Shown here: piece by piece, positions 41,808 to 48,061 of the stretch
How the letters are laid out: each line of letters starts with the position of its first letter
Position numbering within the stretch: position 1 is the stretch's first letter
Source of the DNA: DASXRC01 sp036506495
Lineage (GTDB): Bacteria > Actinomycetota > Actinomycetes > Mycobacteriales > Micromonosporaceae
Length of the DNA stretch: 48,061 nt
Direction of reading: 5' to 3'
NCBI GenBank assembly: GCA_036506495.1
Contig: DASXRQ010000227.1
Span: 1 to 48,061, forward strand
The notes under the pieces: model-generated
Database searches by the model: none
Told to the model about the DNA's origin: nothing
Seen by the model: only the letters and a program-made list of their open reading frames with translations
Made by a program: the position numbers and the translations under genes

Positions 41808-42730
41808 CGGCAGCCCAGTGCCGTCCGAAGTGTGGTCAGGTTCCGTCGCATGACCGAAAAGTAGTCGTCCGAGCTACCTGGCTGCAGTCCCTCGATGGGA
41901 TCGAGGACCGCCGTTGTGGCGTGGACCTCGTTGGCCACGGCCTCGGCGACCTTCGGGCTCACGAGGGTCTCGAAGAAGATCGTCGTGGCGCCGACCTGGC
42001 GCGCCTGCGTCGCGACCGCGGCCAGTCGTTGCGGCGTCGGCTCCTCCTCCGGGGTGAGCCCGGTGATGCCGATCTGCCGCAGGTGGTACCGGAGGGCGAG
42101 GTAACCGAACGCGGAGTGGCTCGTGACGATCTCGTGGCGCTGGCACGTACTGAGCCCGGATGCGTACTCCCGGTCGAGCGCGGTCAGATCGGTCCGCAGC
42201 GTGGTCGCTCGGGCGGTGTAGTCGCCGGCGTGCGCCGCGTCGACCGCGCCGAGCCTGTCGGCGAGCTGGTCGGCGATGGCCGCGAGGCGGGTCGGGTCCA
42301 GCCAGACGTGCGGGTCCTTGCCGCCGAGGTGGTCCTGGCCGCCCTCCTCGGTGGCTGCACTCGCGGTCAGCAGCGGCTGCACGGTCGCCACGTCGAAGGA
42401 CCGGTGGGCGGCCTGCTGCGCGACCGTGTCGTCGACCGCGGGCTGGAACCCCCTGAGGTAGATGACGAGATCGGCGTCCGCTACCTGGCGTACCTGCTGG
42501 GGGTTGAGCTCCAGGTCGTGCGGCTCGGCGCCCGGCTTGGCGAGGTTGGTCACGGTGACCGCGTCCCCGCCGACCCGCTCGGCGATGAACTGCAACGGGT
42601 AGAACGCCGCCACCACGGCGACCTTGGTCGTGCCGGCGCCCGCGTGGCCGCCGCCACCACACGCGGCCAGACCGCCGAGCGCGAGCAGGCCCGCGGCGGC
42701 TACGAGGAGCGGAACGCGTGGGCTCGGCAT
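41804..42730 (-). CDS. znuA: Zinc-binding lipoprotein ZnuA
   Basis: The 308-residue lipoprotein has a signal peptide with lipobox LAAC (Cys at about 24) and the cluster A-I fold. Metal ligands are likely the His in GAEPHDLELNP, the His in KDPHVWLDP and the His in VTSHSAFGY. The His/Asp-rich loop before the second ligand is short (EEGGQDHLGGKDPH). The ATG at 42730 is preferred; the frame extends to a TTG at 42757 inside the Zur box, which would be an unlikely start. First gene of a five-gene minus-strand unit ending with zur. Confidence 0.95.
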   Translation of the reverse strand: MPSPRVPLLVAAAGLLALGGLAACGGGGHAGAGTTKVAVVAAFYPLQFIAERVGGDAVTVTNLAKPGAEPHDLELNPQQVRQVADADLVIYLRGFQPAVDDTVAQQAAHRSFDVATVQPLLTASAATEEGGQDHLGGKDPHVWLDPTRLAAIADQLADRLGAVDAAHAGDYTARATTLRTDLTALDREYASGLSTCQRHEIVTSHSAFGYLALRYHLRQIGITGLTPEEEPTPQRLAAVATQARQVGATTIFFETLVSPKVAEAVANEVHATTAVLDPIEGLQPGSSDDYFSVMRRNLTTLRTALGCR

Positions 42731-42751
42731 GCCGGCAAGTCTCCGCCCTAA

Positions 42752-42766
42752 TGACAATGATTGTCA
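42752..42766. promoter_or_regulatory. Zur box before znuA
   Basis: TGACAATGATTGTCA is a palindrome with 7-base arms around one central base and closely matches the actinobacterial Zur site (TGAAAATGATTTTCA type). It lies 21 bases before the znuA start, in position to block transcription of znuACB-smtB-zur. Confidence 0.93.
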
Positions 42767-42846
42767 AAAGCGCATGAGTCCCTGCGGGGGAGCCAAGATC
42801 ATCGCAGACTTGCCGGGATTACGCGATCAACATGCCCGGGACACCT

Positions 42847-42863
42847 CAACCCGTGCGGGGTTG
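42847..42863. terminator. Possible hairpin after the small membrane gene
   Basis: CAACCC and GGGTTG pair around GTGCG, 31 bases beyond the stop of the minus-strand gene at 42895. There is no T-run. The rest of 42767-42894 contains several GATC-centred partial repeats (CAAGATCATCGC, GCGATCAA, GGCGATCATGG) but no gene. Confidence 0.4.
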
Positions 42864-42894
42864 CGGCGATCATGGGACCCGGCGCGGCGTACGC

Positions 42895-43143
42895 CTAAAA
42901 GATCTTTGTGAGGGCGACCGTGCCGACCAGAACGAGCACCAGGACCCGCAGCGCCCGGACGCCCGGCGGCTGCAGCCGCCACGTCCGGGTCAGGACCGCG
43001 GCGAGGCCGCCCACCAGCGCCAGGAGCAGGACACCGCCCAGCGCGTCGGGCAGGAACAGGCCCAGGAGGACCAGGACGAGGGCGGCCAGAAAGACGGTGG
43101 TCGGGTTCATCCGGGCGAGTCGGTCGAGTGCACTTGGGGGCAT
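42895..43143 (-). CDS. Small uncharacterised membrane protein
   Basis: The 82-residue protein has two helices (about 16-33 and 36-50) and a third at about 63-80, separated by Arg-containing turns (LTRTWRLQPPGVRALRV). The ATG at 43143 has GGAGGG about 6 bases upstream, so the start is well supported; an internal ATG at 43110 is possible. The family is not recognised with certainty. It is divergent from the monooxygenase-like gene. Confidence 0.7.
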   Translation of the reverse strand: MPPSALDRLARMNPTTVFLAALVLVLLGLFLPDALGGVLLLALVGGLAAVLTRTWRLQPPGVRALRVLVLVLVGTVALTKIF

Positions 43144-43202
43144 GCATCCCTCCGCCGTTTAGGCTGCAACGGTCGGCCCATTCAACCGCACCGGAGGCCT
43201 CC

Positions 43203-43544
43203 GTGCTGGTCCTCAACCGATTCGTGGTCGACGAGGGCGCCGCCGAGCGGTTCACCCAGCGCGCGCACACCGCGTTGGCCGCGCTGGCGGCGCGGCCCGG
43301 CTACCGGCGCGGTGAGCTGACCCGTGCGCTGGATGACCCGCGTCGGTGGTGCCTGGTGACCGAGTGGGAGTCGGTCGGCACGTACCGGCGCGCACTCGGC
43401 GACTTCACGGTGCGGGTGGAGGCGACCCCGCTGCTCGCCGAGTCGCTGGATGAGCCGTCGGCGTACGAGTCGCTGGCCACCGCCGAGCCGGGCGGCGAGG
43501 TGAGCGTGTCGGCCAGCGACCGAGCGCGACAGCCGCGTCGGTGA
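43203..43544 (+). CDS. Antibiotic biosynthesis monooxygenase (ABM) domain protein
   Basis: The 113-residue protein has a single ABM-like ferredoxin fold: VLVLNRFVVDEGAAERFTQRAHTALAALAARPGYRRGEL, then WCLVTEWESVGTYRRAL. The tail after about 95 is polar and disordered. Such proteins include heme-degrading and quinol monooxygenases, but many have no known reaction. The GTG at 43203 follows GGAGG by 6 bases. Confidence 0.85.
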   Translation: MLVLNRFVVDEGAAERFTQRAHTALAALAARPGYRRGELTRALDDPRRWCLVTEWESVGTYRRALGDFTVRVEATPLLAESLDEPSAYESLATAEPGGEVSVSASDRARQPRR

Positions 43545-43563
43545 TCCGGCTAGCATCGCGTCC

Positions 43564-44085
43564 ATGAGCACGGCACCCGGGCCGGTCCAGGCGTCCCCGC
43601 CGACGGCGCCACCGCCGCCCCAGGGCCCGGGTGTGACACCACCGTTCGCGGCGCCGCCCGTCGAGGGACGGACGGTCCGGATCTGGATCGGCCTCGGCGT
43701 GGCCGGGCTCGCGCTGCTGCTGTGCTGCGGGGGTGGCACGGCCGCCGTCGTCGGGCTCTTCGTGACCGGCGCCCGAGCCCTGAACGAGCAGGCCAGGGCC
43801 GTCGTCAGCCACTACATCAGGGCCGTAAACGAGGACAAGTTCGACGAGGCGTACCTGCTGCTATGCGATGCAATCCAGCGGAGCGAGTCGGAGGGTCAGT
43901 TCGCCGAGCGCGTGTCCCGGGAACCGGACATCGCGTCGTACACGCTCCATGACCTTCAGCTGACCGGCGACCTGGCGCTGCCTGCCGACGTGCGGTACGC
44001 GAACGGCAGTCGGGACACCGTTCGGTTCCTGCTTGCCCAGGACCGGCGCAGCGGCGAGTTAGAGGTGTGCGGCGTCGCCGGGTAA
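43564..44085 (+). CDS. Membrane-anchored protein with small extracytoplasmic domain
   Basis: The 173-residue protein has a Pro-rich cytoplasmic N-terminus (about 1-35), one helix (about 40-67, with a CCGGG turn) and a C-terminal domain from about 75. That domain (VVSHYIRAVNEDKFDEAYLLLCDAIQRS) resembles NTF2-like or DUF4878 domains that follow such anchors in Actinobacteria. The function is unknown. Similar proteins beside glyS are, from memory, common in Micromonosporaceae. Confidence 0.7.
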   Translation: MSTAPGPVQASPPTAPPPPQGPGVTPPFAAPPVEGRTVRIWIGLGVAGLALLLCCGGGTAAVVGLFVTGARALNEQARAVVSHYIRAVNEDKFDEAYLLLCDAIQRSESEGQFAERVSREPDIASYTLHDLQLTGDLALPADVRYANGSRDTVRFLLAQDRRSGELEVCGVAG

Positions 44086-44203
44086 TCTTGCGCGCGTTGA
44101 ATAACCGACAGCGATCTCGCGGACAGTGACCGTAGGCTGCTCGTGCCCGTTGTTCCACCGTCCGCGCGTCCCCGCCGGCCGCCAGCCGGCGTAGGAGGAA
44201 GCT

Positions 44204-45583
44204 ATGCCCGCCGACCGCATCGACTCGATCGTCAGCCTCGCCAAGCGGCGCGGCTTCGTCTACCCGTCCAGCGAGATCTACGGCGGCTCCCGGTCGGCCT
44301 GGGACTACGGTCCACTCGGCGTCGAGCTCAAGGACAACGTGCGGCGGCAGTGGTGGCGGTCGATGGTGCAGGAGCGGGACGACATCGTCGGCGTGGACTC
44401 CGCCGTGATCCTCGCCCGGCAGGTCTGGGAGGCCTCGGGCCACGTCGCCGAGTTCGTCGACCCGCTGACCGAGTGCCGGTCCTGCCACAAGCGGTTCCGG
44501 GCGGATCAGCTCGAAGAGGCGTACGAGGCGAAGCACGGCAAGGCGCCCGCGTCCCTTGCCGAGATCAACTGCCCCAACTGCGGCAACAAGGGCACGTTCA
44601 CCGAGCCGCAGATGTTCAACGGCTTGATGAAGACGTACCTCGGTCCGGTCGAGAGCGATGAGGGCCTGCACTTCCTGCGGCCGGAGACGGCTCAGGGCAT
44701 CTTCATCAACTTCGCGAACGTGATGACGTCGGCCCGCAAGAAGCCGCCGTTCGGCATCGCCCAGGTCGGCAAGAGCTTCCGCAACGAGATCACGCCGGGG
44801 AACTTCATCTTCCGTACGCGCGAGTTCGAGCAGATGGAGATGGAGTACTTCGTCGAGCCGGGCACCGACGAGAAGTGGCACGAGTACTGGCTGACCGAAC
44901 GCTGGAACTGGTATCTCGATCTCGGTCTGTCGGAGTCGAACCTGCGCTACTACGAGCACCCCAAGGAGAAGCTGTCGCACTACTCGAAGCGGACGGTCGA
45001 CATCGAGTACCGCTTCCAGTTCGGCGGCCAGGACTTCTCCGAGCTGGAGGGCGTCGCCAACCGCACCGACTTCGACCTGACCACGCATTCGAAGCACTCC
45101 GGCATCGACCTGTCCTACTTCGACCAGGACAAGGGCGAGCGGTGGACGCCGTACGTCATCGAACCCGCCGCCGGCCTGACCCGCGCCGTGCTGGCGTTCA
45201 TGCTCGAGGCGTACGACGAGGACGAGGCGCCCAACACCAAGGGCGGCGTGGACAAGCGGACGGTGATGCGGTTCGACCCACGGCTCGCCCCGGTCAAGGT
45301 GGCCGTGCTGCCGCTGTCGCGCAACGCCGAGCTCTCCCCGAAGGCCCGCGACCTCGCCGCGGCGTTGCGCAAGCGCTGGATCGTCGAGTTCGACGACTCG
45401 CAGGCCATCGGCCGCCGCTACCGGCGCCAAGACGAGATCGGCACGCCCTTCTGCGTGACGATCGACTTCGACACCCTGAACGACAACGCGGTGACCGTTC
45501 GGGACCGGGACACGATGAGTCAGGACCGCGTCTCGCTCGACCAGGTGGAGCGCTACCTGTCCGAGCGCCTGCCAGTCTGCTGA
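44204..45583 (+). CDS. glyS: Glycyl-tRNA synthetase (alpha2 type)
   Basis: The 459-residue class II synthetase charges tRNA-Gly. The first part has KRRGFVYPSSEIYGGSRSAW and DYGPLGVELK. Four Cys (CRSCH and CPNCG) form an inserted zinc-finger-like element near 90-125. Motif 2 region FRNEITPGNFIFRTREFEQME and motif 3 region EPAAGLTRAVLAFM are clear, and the C-terminal anticodon domain ends at YLSERLPVC. TAGGAGGAAGCT directly precedes the ATG. The single-chain form is the normal actinobacterial type. Confidence 0.96.
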   Translation: MPADRIDSIVSLAKRRGFVYPSSEIYGGSRSAWDYGPLGVELKDNVRRQWWRSMVQERDDIVGVDSAVILARQVWEASGHVAEFVDPLTECRSCHKRFRADQLEEAYEAKHGKAPASLAEINCPNCGNKGTFTEPQMFNGLMKTYLGPVESDEGLHFLRPETAQGIFINFANVMTSARKKPPFGIAQVGKSFRNEITPGNFIFRTREFEQMEMEYFVEPGTDEKWHEYWLTERWNWYLDLGLSESNLRYYEHPKEKLSHYSKRTVDIEYRFQFGGQDFSELEGVANRTDFDLTTHSKHSGIDLSYFDQDKGERWTPYVIEPAAGLTRAVLAFMLEAYDEDEAPNTKGGVDKRTVMRFDPRLAPVKVAVLPLSRNAELSPKARDLAAALRKRWIVEFDDSQAIGRRYRRQDEIGTPFCVTIDFDTLNDNAVTVRDRDTMSQDRVSLDQVERYLSERLPVC

Positions 45584-45610
45584 GCTGGCCCTGGCTCCGC
45601 CCGCATCGGC

Positions 45611-45674
45611 GCGCAACTACATGGACGTCGCGGCCACCGAGCGCGCCGAGAGCGCAATTCCCGTGTAGTTGCGA
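45611..45674. repeat. 64-base composite repeat (copy 6 of the palindrome family)
   Basis: The same plan as at 29822: a 23-base unit (45611-45633), an 18-base spacer, and an inverted 23-base unit (45652-45674). The right unit matches the right unit of copy 5 at 20 of 23 bases. GATCTTGGGC follows both copies. It lies between converging genes, glyS and the XdhC-like gene. Confidence 0.75.
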
Positions 45675-45704
45675 CGATCTTGGGCAGCCGGCCCCGGAAG
45701 GCCG

Positions 45705-46256
45705 TCAAAAGCTGAATCCGCCGGGTCGGTGGTTGCGGTCCGCGATCAGCCCGGCCAGGGTCGCGATCGCGATCTCGGCGGGTGTACGCGAGCCGATGTT
45801 CAGGCCGACCGGCCGGTGTACCCGGGCGATCGCGTCGTCGTCGACGCCGAGGTTCCTGAGCGCGTCGACGTGCGGTGCGACGTGCCGGACGCTGCCGATC
45901 ACGCCCACCCACCGCGCCTGCGTGCCGAGGGTGTCCCGGAGGACCTTCCCGAGCTCCGGCCGGTCGTGGTCGGTCACGACGACGTCGGTGCCCCGGTCGA
46001 CGAAGGATGGGTCGACCGCGCTCGCCATCCGGTCGCCGTGCGGGCGTGGGGTGACTCCGAGCCGTCCCGGATCGGGCTCCACGAGGGTGGTCCGGTAGCC
46101 CAGGTCGAGCGCGAAGCGCAACAGGTACTCCGCGACCGGGGACTCGAAGACGACGGTCAGCGAGCGGGGGCCGACATCGGGTGGCGCGTCGCCGTGCGCG
46201 ACGGCGCAGGCGGGATCGTCGACCGCGTGCGTGTGGGTGGAGTCCGTGTGTGCCAC
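45705..46256 (-). CDS. XdhC-like Rossmann domain protein
   Basis: The 183-residue product corresponds to the C-terminal Rossmann half of XdhC/CoxI proteins: SLTVVFESPVAEYLLRFALDLGY, VVVTDHDRPELGKVL, WVGVIGSVRHVAPHVDALRNLG, VHRPVGLNIGSRTPAEIAIA. The N-terminal XdhC_CoxI domain is absent. XdhC helps mature molybdenum hydroxylases, but no such enzyme is in the window. The GTG at 46256 is chosen; the frame extends to 46349 but reads as unrelated sequence there. It is divergent from dusB. Confidence 0.8.
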   Translation of the reverse strand: MAHTDSTHTHAVDDPACAVAHGDAPPDVGPRSLTVVFESPVAEYLLRFALDLGYRTTLVEPDPGRLGVTPRPHGDRMASAVDPSFVDRGTDVVVTDHDRPELGKVLRDTLGTQARWVGVIGSVRHVAPHVDALRNLGVDDDAIARVHRPVGLNIGSRTPAEIAIATLAGLIADRNHRPGGFSF

Positions 46257-46337
46257 ATCACCGACTCTGCCACGTCGGCCGGCGGAGCGCCCGCGCCGGG
46301 CGTTGGCGTGACGCGCCCCGGGGTAACGTTCACAGAC

Positions 46338-47453
46338 GTGACCTTGCAACTAGGACCGCACCTCGTCGACTCGCCTGTCGTGCTCGCGCCGATGGCCGGG
46401 ATCACGAACGTCGCGTTCCGGCAGCTGTGCCGCGAGCACGGCGGCGGGGTCTTTGTGTGCGAGATGGTCACCACCCGGGCGTTGGTCGAGCGGAACCCGA
46501 AGACGCTTCGCATGGTCGCGTTCCAGCCGGATGAGTCGCCGCGCAGCCTCCAGCTCTACGGCGTCGACCCGTCGGTCACGGCCGCCGCCGTCCGGATGAT
46601 CGCCGACGAGGGTCTCGCCGACCACATCGACCTCAACTTCGGCTGCCCGGTGCCGAAGGTCACCCGCAAGGGCGGCGGATCCGCGCTGCCCTGGCGACGC
46701 CGGCTCTTCGGGGAGATCGTCTCCGCGGCGGTGCGCGCCGCCGGCGGCCTCCCGGTCACCGTCAAGATGCGTAAGGGCATCGACGACAACCACCTGACCT
46801 ACGTCGAGGCCGGGCTCATCGCGCAGGACGCCGGTGCGACCTGGGTCGCGCTACATGGACGTACGGCCGCGCAGCGGTATTCCGGCGAGGCCGACTGGGC
46901 GGCGATCGCCGCGTTGAAGCAGGCGCTCGACATCCCGGTGCTCGGCAACGGAGACATCTGGGAGGCCGACGACGCGCTGCGCATGGCCGAGCAGACCGGC
47001 GCGGACGGTGTGGTGGTCGGCCGCGGCTGTCTCGGTCGGCCGTGGCTGTTCGCCGACCTGGCGGCGGCGTTCCGAGGCCATGACGGGCGCGCGATGCCCA
47101 CGCTCGGCGAGGTCGCGGGCGTGATGCGCCGGCACGCCGAGCTGCTGGTCGAGTGGCTCGGCGGGGAACGCGACGGCTGCACGGACTTCCGCAAGCACGT
47201 GGCCTGGTACCTCAAGGGCTTCCCGGTCGGACCGGAACTGCGACGCGCGCTCGCGATGGTTTCGTCACTGTCCGAACTGGACGATCTGCTGGGCAAGCTC
47301 GACGCGGACGAGCCGTTTCCGCTCTCGGTGCTCGGGCGACCACGGGGGCGTACCAACTCACCGGGCAAGGTCCACCTGCCCGACGGCTGGTTGGCCAGCC
47401 GCGACGACTGCGCGGTCCCCGCGGACGCCGAGATGGAGGACTCCGGCGGCTGA
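46338..47453 (+). CDS. dusB: tRNA-dihydrouridine synthase (DusB type)
   Basis: The 371-residue flavoenzyme reduces uridines in tRNA. The TIM barrel shows APMAGITNVAFRQLCREHGGG, DLNFGCPVPKVTRKGGGSAL with the catalytic Cys, KMRKGIDDNHLTY, LHGRTAAQRYSG and VVGRGCLGRPWLF. A C-terminal helical domain follows. The GTG at 46338 gives the usual short lead into LVDSPVVLAPMAG; no strong ribosome binding site is seen. glyS-dusB proximity is common in Actinobacteria. Confidence 0.95.
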   Translation: MTLQLGPHLVDSPVVLAPMAGITNVAFRQLCREHGGGVFVCEMVTTRALVERNPKTLRMVAFQPDESPRSLQLYGVDPSVTAAAVRMIADEGLADHIDLNFGCPVPKVTRKGGGSALPWRRRLFGEIVSAAVRAAGGLPVTVKMRKGIDDNHLTYVEAGLIAQDAGATWVALHGRTAAQRYSGEADWAAIAALKQALDIPVLGNGDIWEADDALRMAEQTGADGVVVGRGCLGRPWLFADLAAAFRGHDGRAMPTLGEVAGVMRRHAELLVEWLGGERDGCTDFRKHVAWYLKGFPVGPELRRALAMVSSLSELDDLLGKLDADEPFPLSVLGRPRGRTNSPGKVHLPDGWLASRDDCAVPADAEMEDSGG

Positions 47454-47459
47454 GGCCCG

Positions 47460-47876
47460 TCAACGCTCCCACCGCGGCCCTAGCAGCGGCTTGACGTCCA
47501 GGATCGGCGTGCGGTCGATCGCCTCGAGGTTGCGCACCCGCAGCCGTAGCCCCTCGACGGCGGCGATCTCGACCCGGTGCAGCCCGATCGGGTTCGGCCT
47601 ATCGGGCGATCGGGTGCTGAACACGCCGGTCCGGGGCCGGGTCGGGTCGCCACGCGGGTGCACGGCCAACACGTCACGGTCGGCGCGGTCGAGCCAGGTC
47701 AACACGATGACCTCGGTGCCCGCGCGGAGGTCGCGCACGCCCTCGCGGACGGCCGGCTCGAAGACGAGCCAGGCGTCCGGCGCTCCCTCGTCGCCCTGCA
47801 TGGGGGCCTCGTCGCGGTTGGTGAGCGGCGACTCGACCCACCCGATCGGACGCAACACGTACGCCGGCTCCGTCAC
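47460..47876 (-). CDS. trmO: tRNA (t6A37) N6-methyltransferase TrmO
   Basis: TrmO (TsaA/YaeB) adds a methyl group to t6A37 in threonine tRNA. The 138-residue protein has LRPIGWVESPL at the start, then VLTWLDRADRDVLAVHPRGD and the signature GVFSTRSPDRPNPIGLHRVEI, and a C-terminal LDVKPLLG. The GTG at 47876 matches the family start. It ends 6 bases from dusB, convergent. Confidence 0.93.
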   Translation of the reverse strand: MTEPAYVLRPIGWVESPLTNRDEAPMQGDEGAPDAWLVFEPAVREGVRDLRAGTEVIVLTWLDRADRDVLAVHPRGDPTRPRTGVFSTRSPDRPNPIGLHRVEIAAVEGLRLRVRNLEAIDRTPILDVKPLLGPRWER

Positions 47877-47938
47877 GCGGCCAGGTTAGTCGGCCGTGCT
47901 CGGTCGGTGTTCATCGCAGTATCCGATTCACTTCTGGA

Positions 47939-48061
47939 TCAGGCCTCGTAGGACTCGGGAAGCATGCGGGTGGTCACGCAGATCCGGTTCCACGCGTTGA
48001 TGGTCACGATGACCATGACGAGCTCGGCCAGCAGCCGATCGTCGAAGTGCTTCGCCGCTCG
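47939..48061 (-). CDS. C-terminal end of a carboxymuconolactone decarboxylase-like protein (partial)
   Basis: The last 40 codons of a minus-strand gene that enters from the right edge. The visible residues AAKHFDDRLLAELVMVIV, TINAWNRIC and VTTRMLPESYEA match the C-terminal helix of AhpD/CMD-type proteins, in which the helix after the active-site region carries NxWNR. The catalytic Cys pair would lie outside the window. The 62 bases between it and trmO hold no clear signal. Confidence 0.75.
   Translation of the reverse strand, partial: RAAKHFDDRLLAELVMVIVTINAWNRICVTTRMLPESYEA

Noticed and set aside
42731..42757. TTG start for znuA at 42757
   Set aside because: It would place the start inside the Zur box; the ATG at 42730 gives a normal signal peptide.
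1..48061. CRISPR array, tRNA genes, prophage, defence system or biosynthetic cluster
   Set aside because: I looked for spaced direct repeats, tRNA-like sequences and the matching protein families and saw none. The repeats present are short palindromes or tandem units.

Overview
The window is about 48 kb of very GC-rich DNA with many GTG starts, strong GGAGG-type ribosome binding sites and tight ATGA/GTGA gene overlaps. Gene content and order are those of a filamentous actinobacterium: comEA-comEC-holA-rpsT-lepA-hemW-hrcA-dnaJ-rsmE, then phoH-ybeY-corC-era-recO-uppS, then znu-smtB-zur and glyS-dusB. I infer the family Micromonosporaceae, mainly from the style of several short proline-rich and membrane proteins. 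That placement is inference, not proof.

Layout. 1-118: the start of a transposase-like gene runs off the left edge. 248-6172: DegV protein, DNA uptake proteins ComEA and ComEC, the DNA polymerase III delta subunit and a membrane protein coupled to it. 6377-9090: ribosomal protein S20 on the minus strand, LepA and a small stress-type membrane protein, closed by a strong hairpin. 9184-12380: an operator-like palindrome and a three-gene sugar ABC importer without its ATPase. 12409-15924: lysozyme-like secreted protein, crotonase, HemW and a DUF4870 membrane protein. 16092-19146: CIRCE-controlled hrcA-dnaJ, then rsmE. 19155-23319: intergenic hairpin repeats, a MarR/short-chain dehydrogenase pair divergent from an epimerase-like protein, a HIT protein and a serine hydrolase. 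23434-29218: the RNA and envelope housekeeping run from phoH to uppS, ending tail to tail with a small P-loop kinase. 30027-33447: VOC protein, and a ykoEDC-type ECF transporter under a TPP riboswitch. 33553-38783: a UPF0718 permease with a TIGR03943 partner, an epoxide-hydrolase-like protein, a small membrane protein and a large acyl-CoA dehydrogenase. 39396-42766: znuA-znuC-znuB-smtB-zur as one minus-strand unit behind a perfect Zur box. 42895-48061: small proteins, glyS, an XdhC-like protein, dusB, trmO and the 3' end of a carboxymuconolactone decarboxylase-like gene.

Most of the window is conserved core chromosome and I see no defence island, prophage, biosynthetic cluster or CRISPR array. 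The unexplained signal is mainly non-coding. There is a family of short palindromes built on CAACT...AGTTG, including two 64-base composite copies with identical geometry. Paired DnaA-box-like sites with the same 19-base spacing lie upstream of both comEA and comEC. A G-run array sits beside rpsT, and the palindromes TCCACWGTGGA and CGTACG recur inside genes. The clearest regulatory circuits are the TPP riboswitch, the CIRCE element and the zinc operon carrying both of its own sensors.
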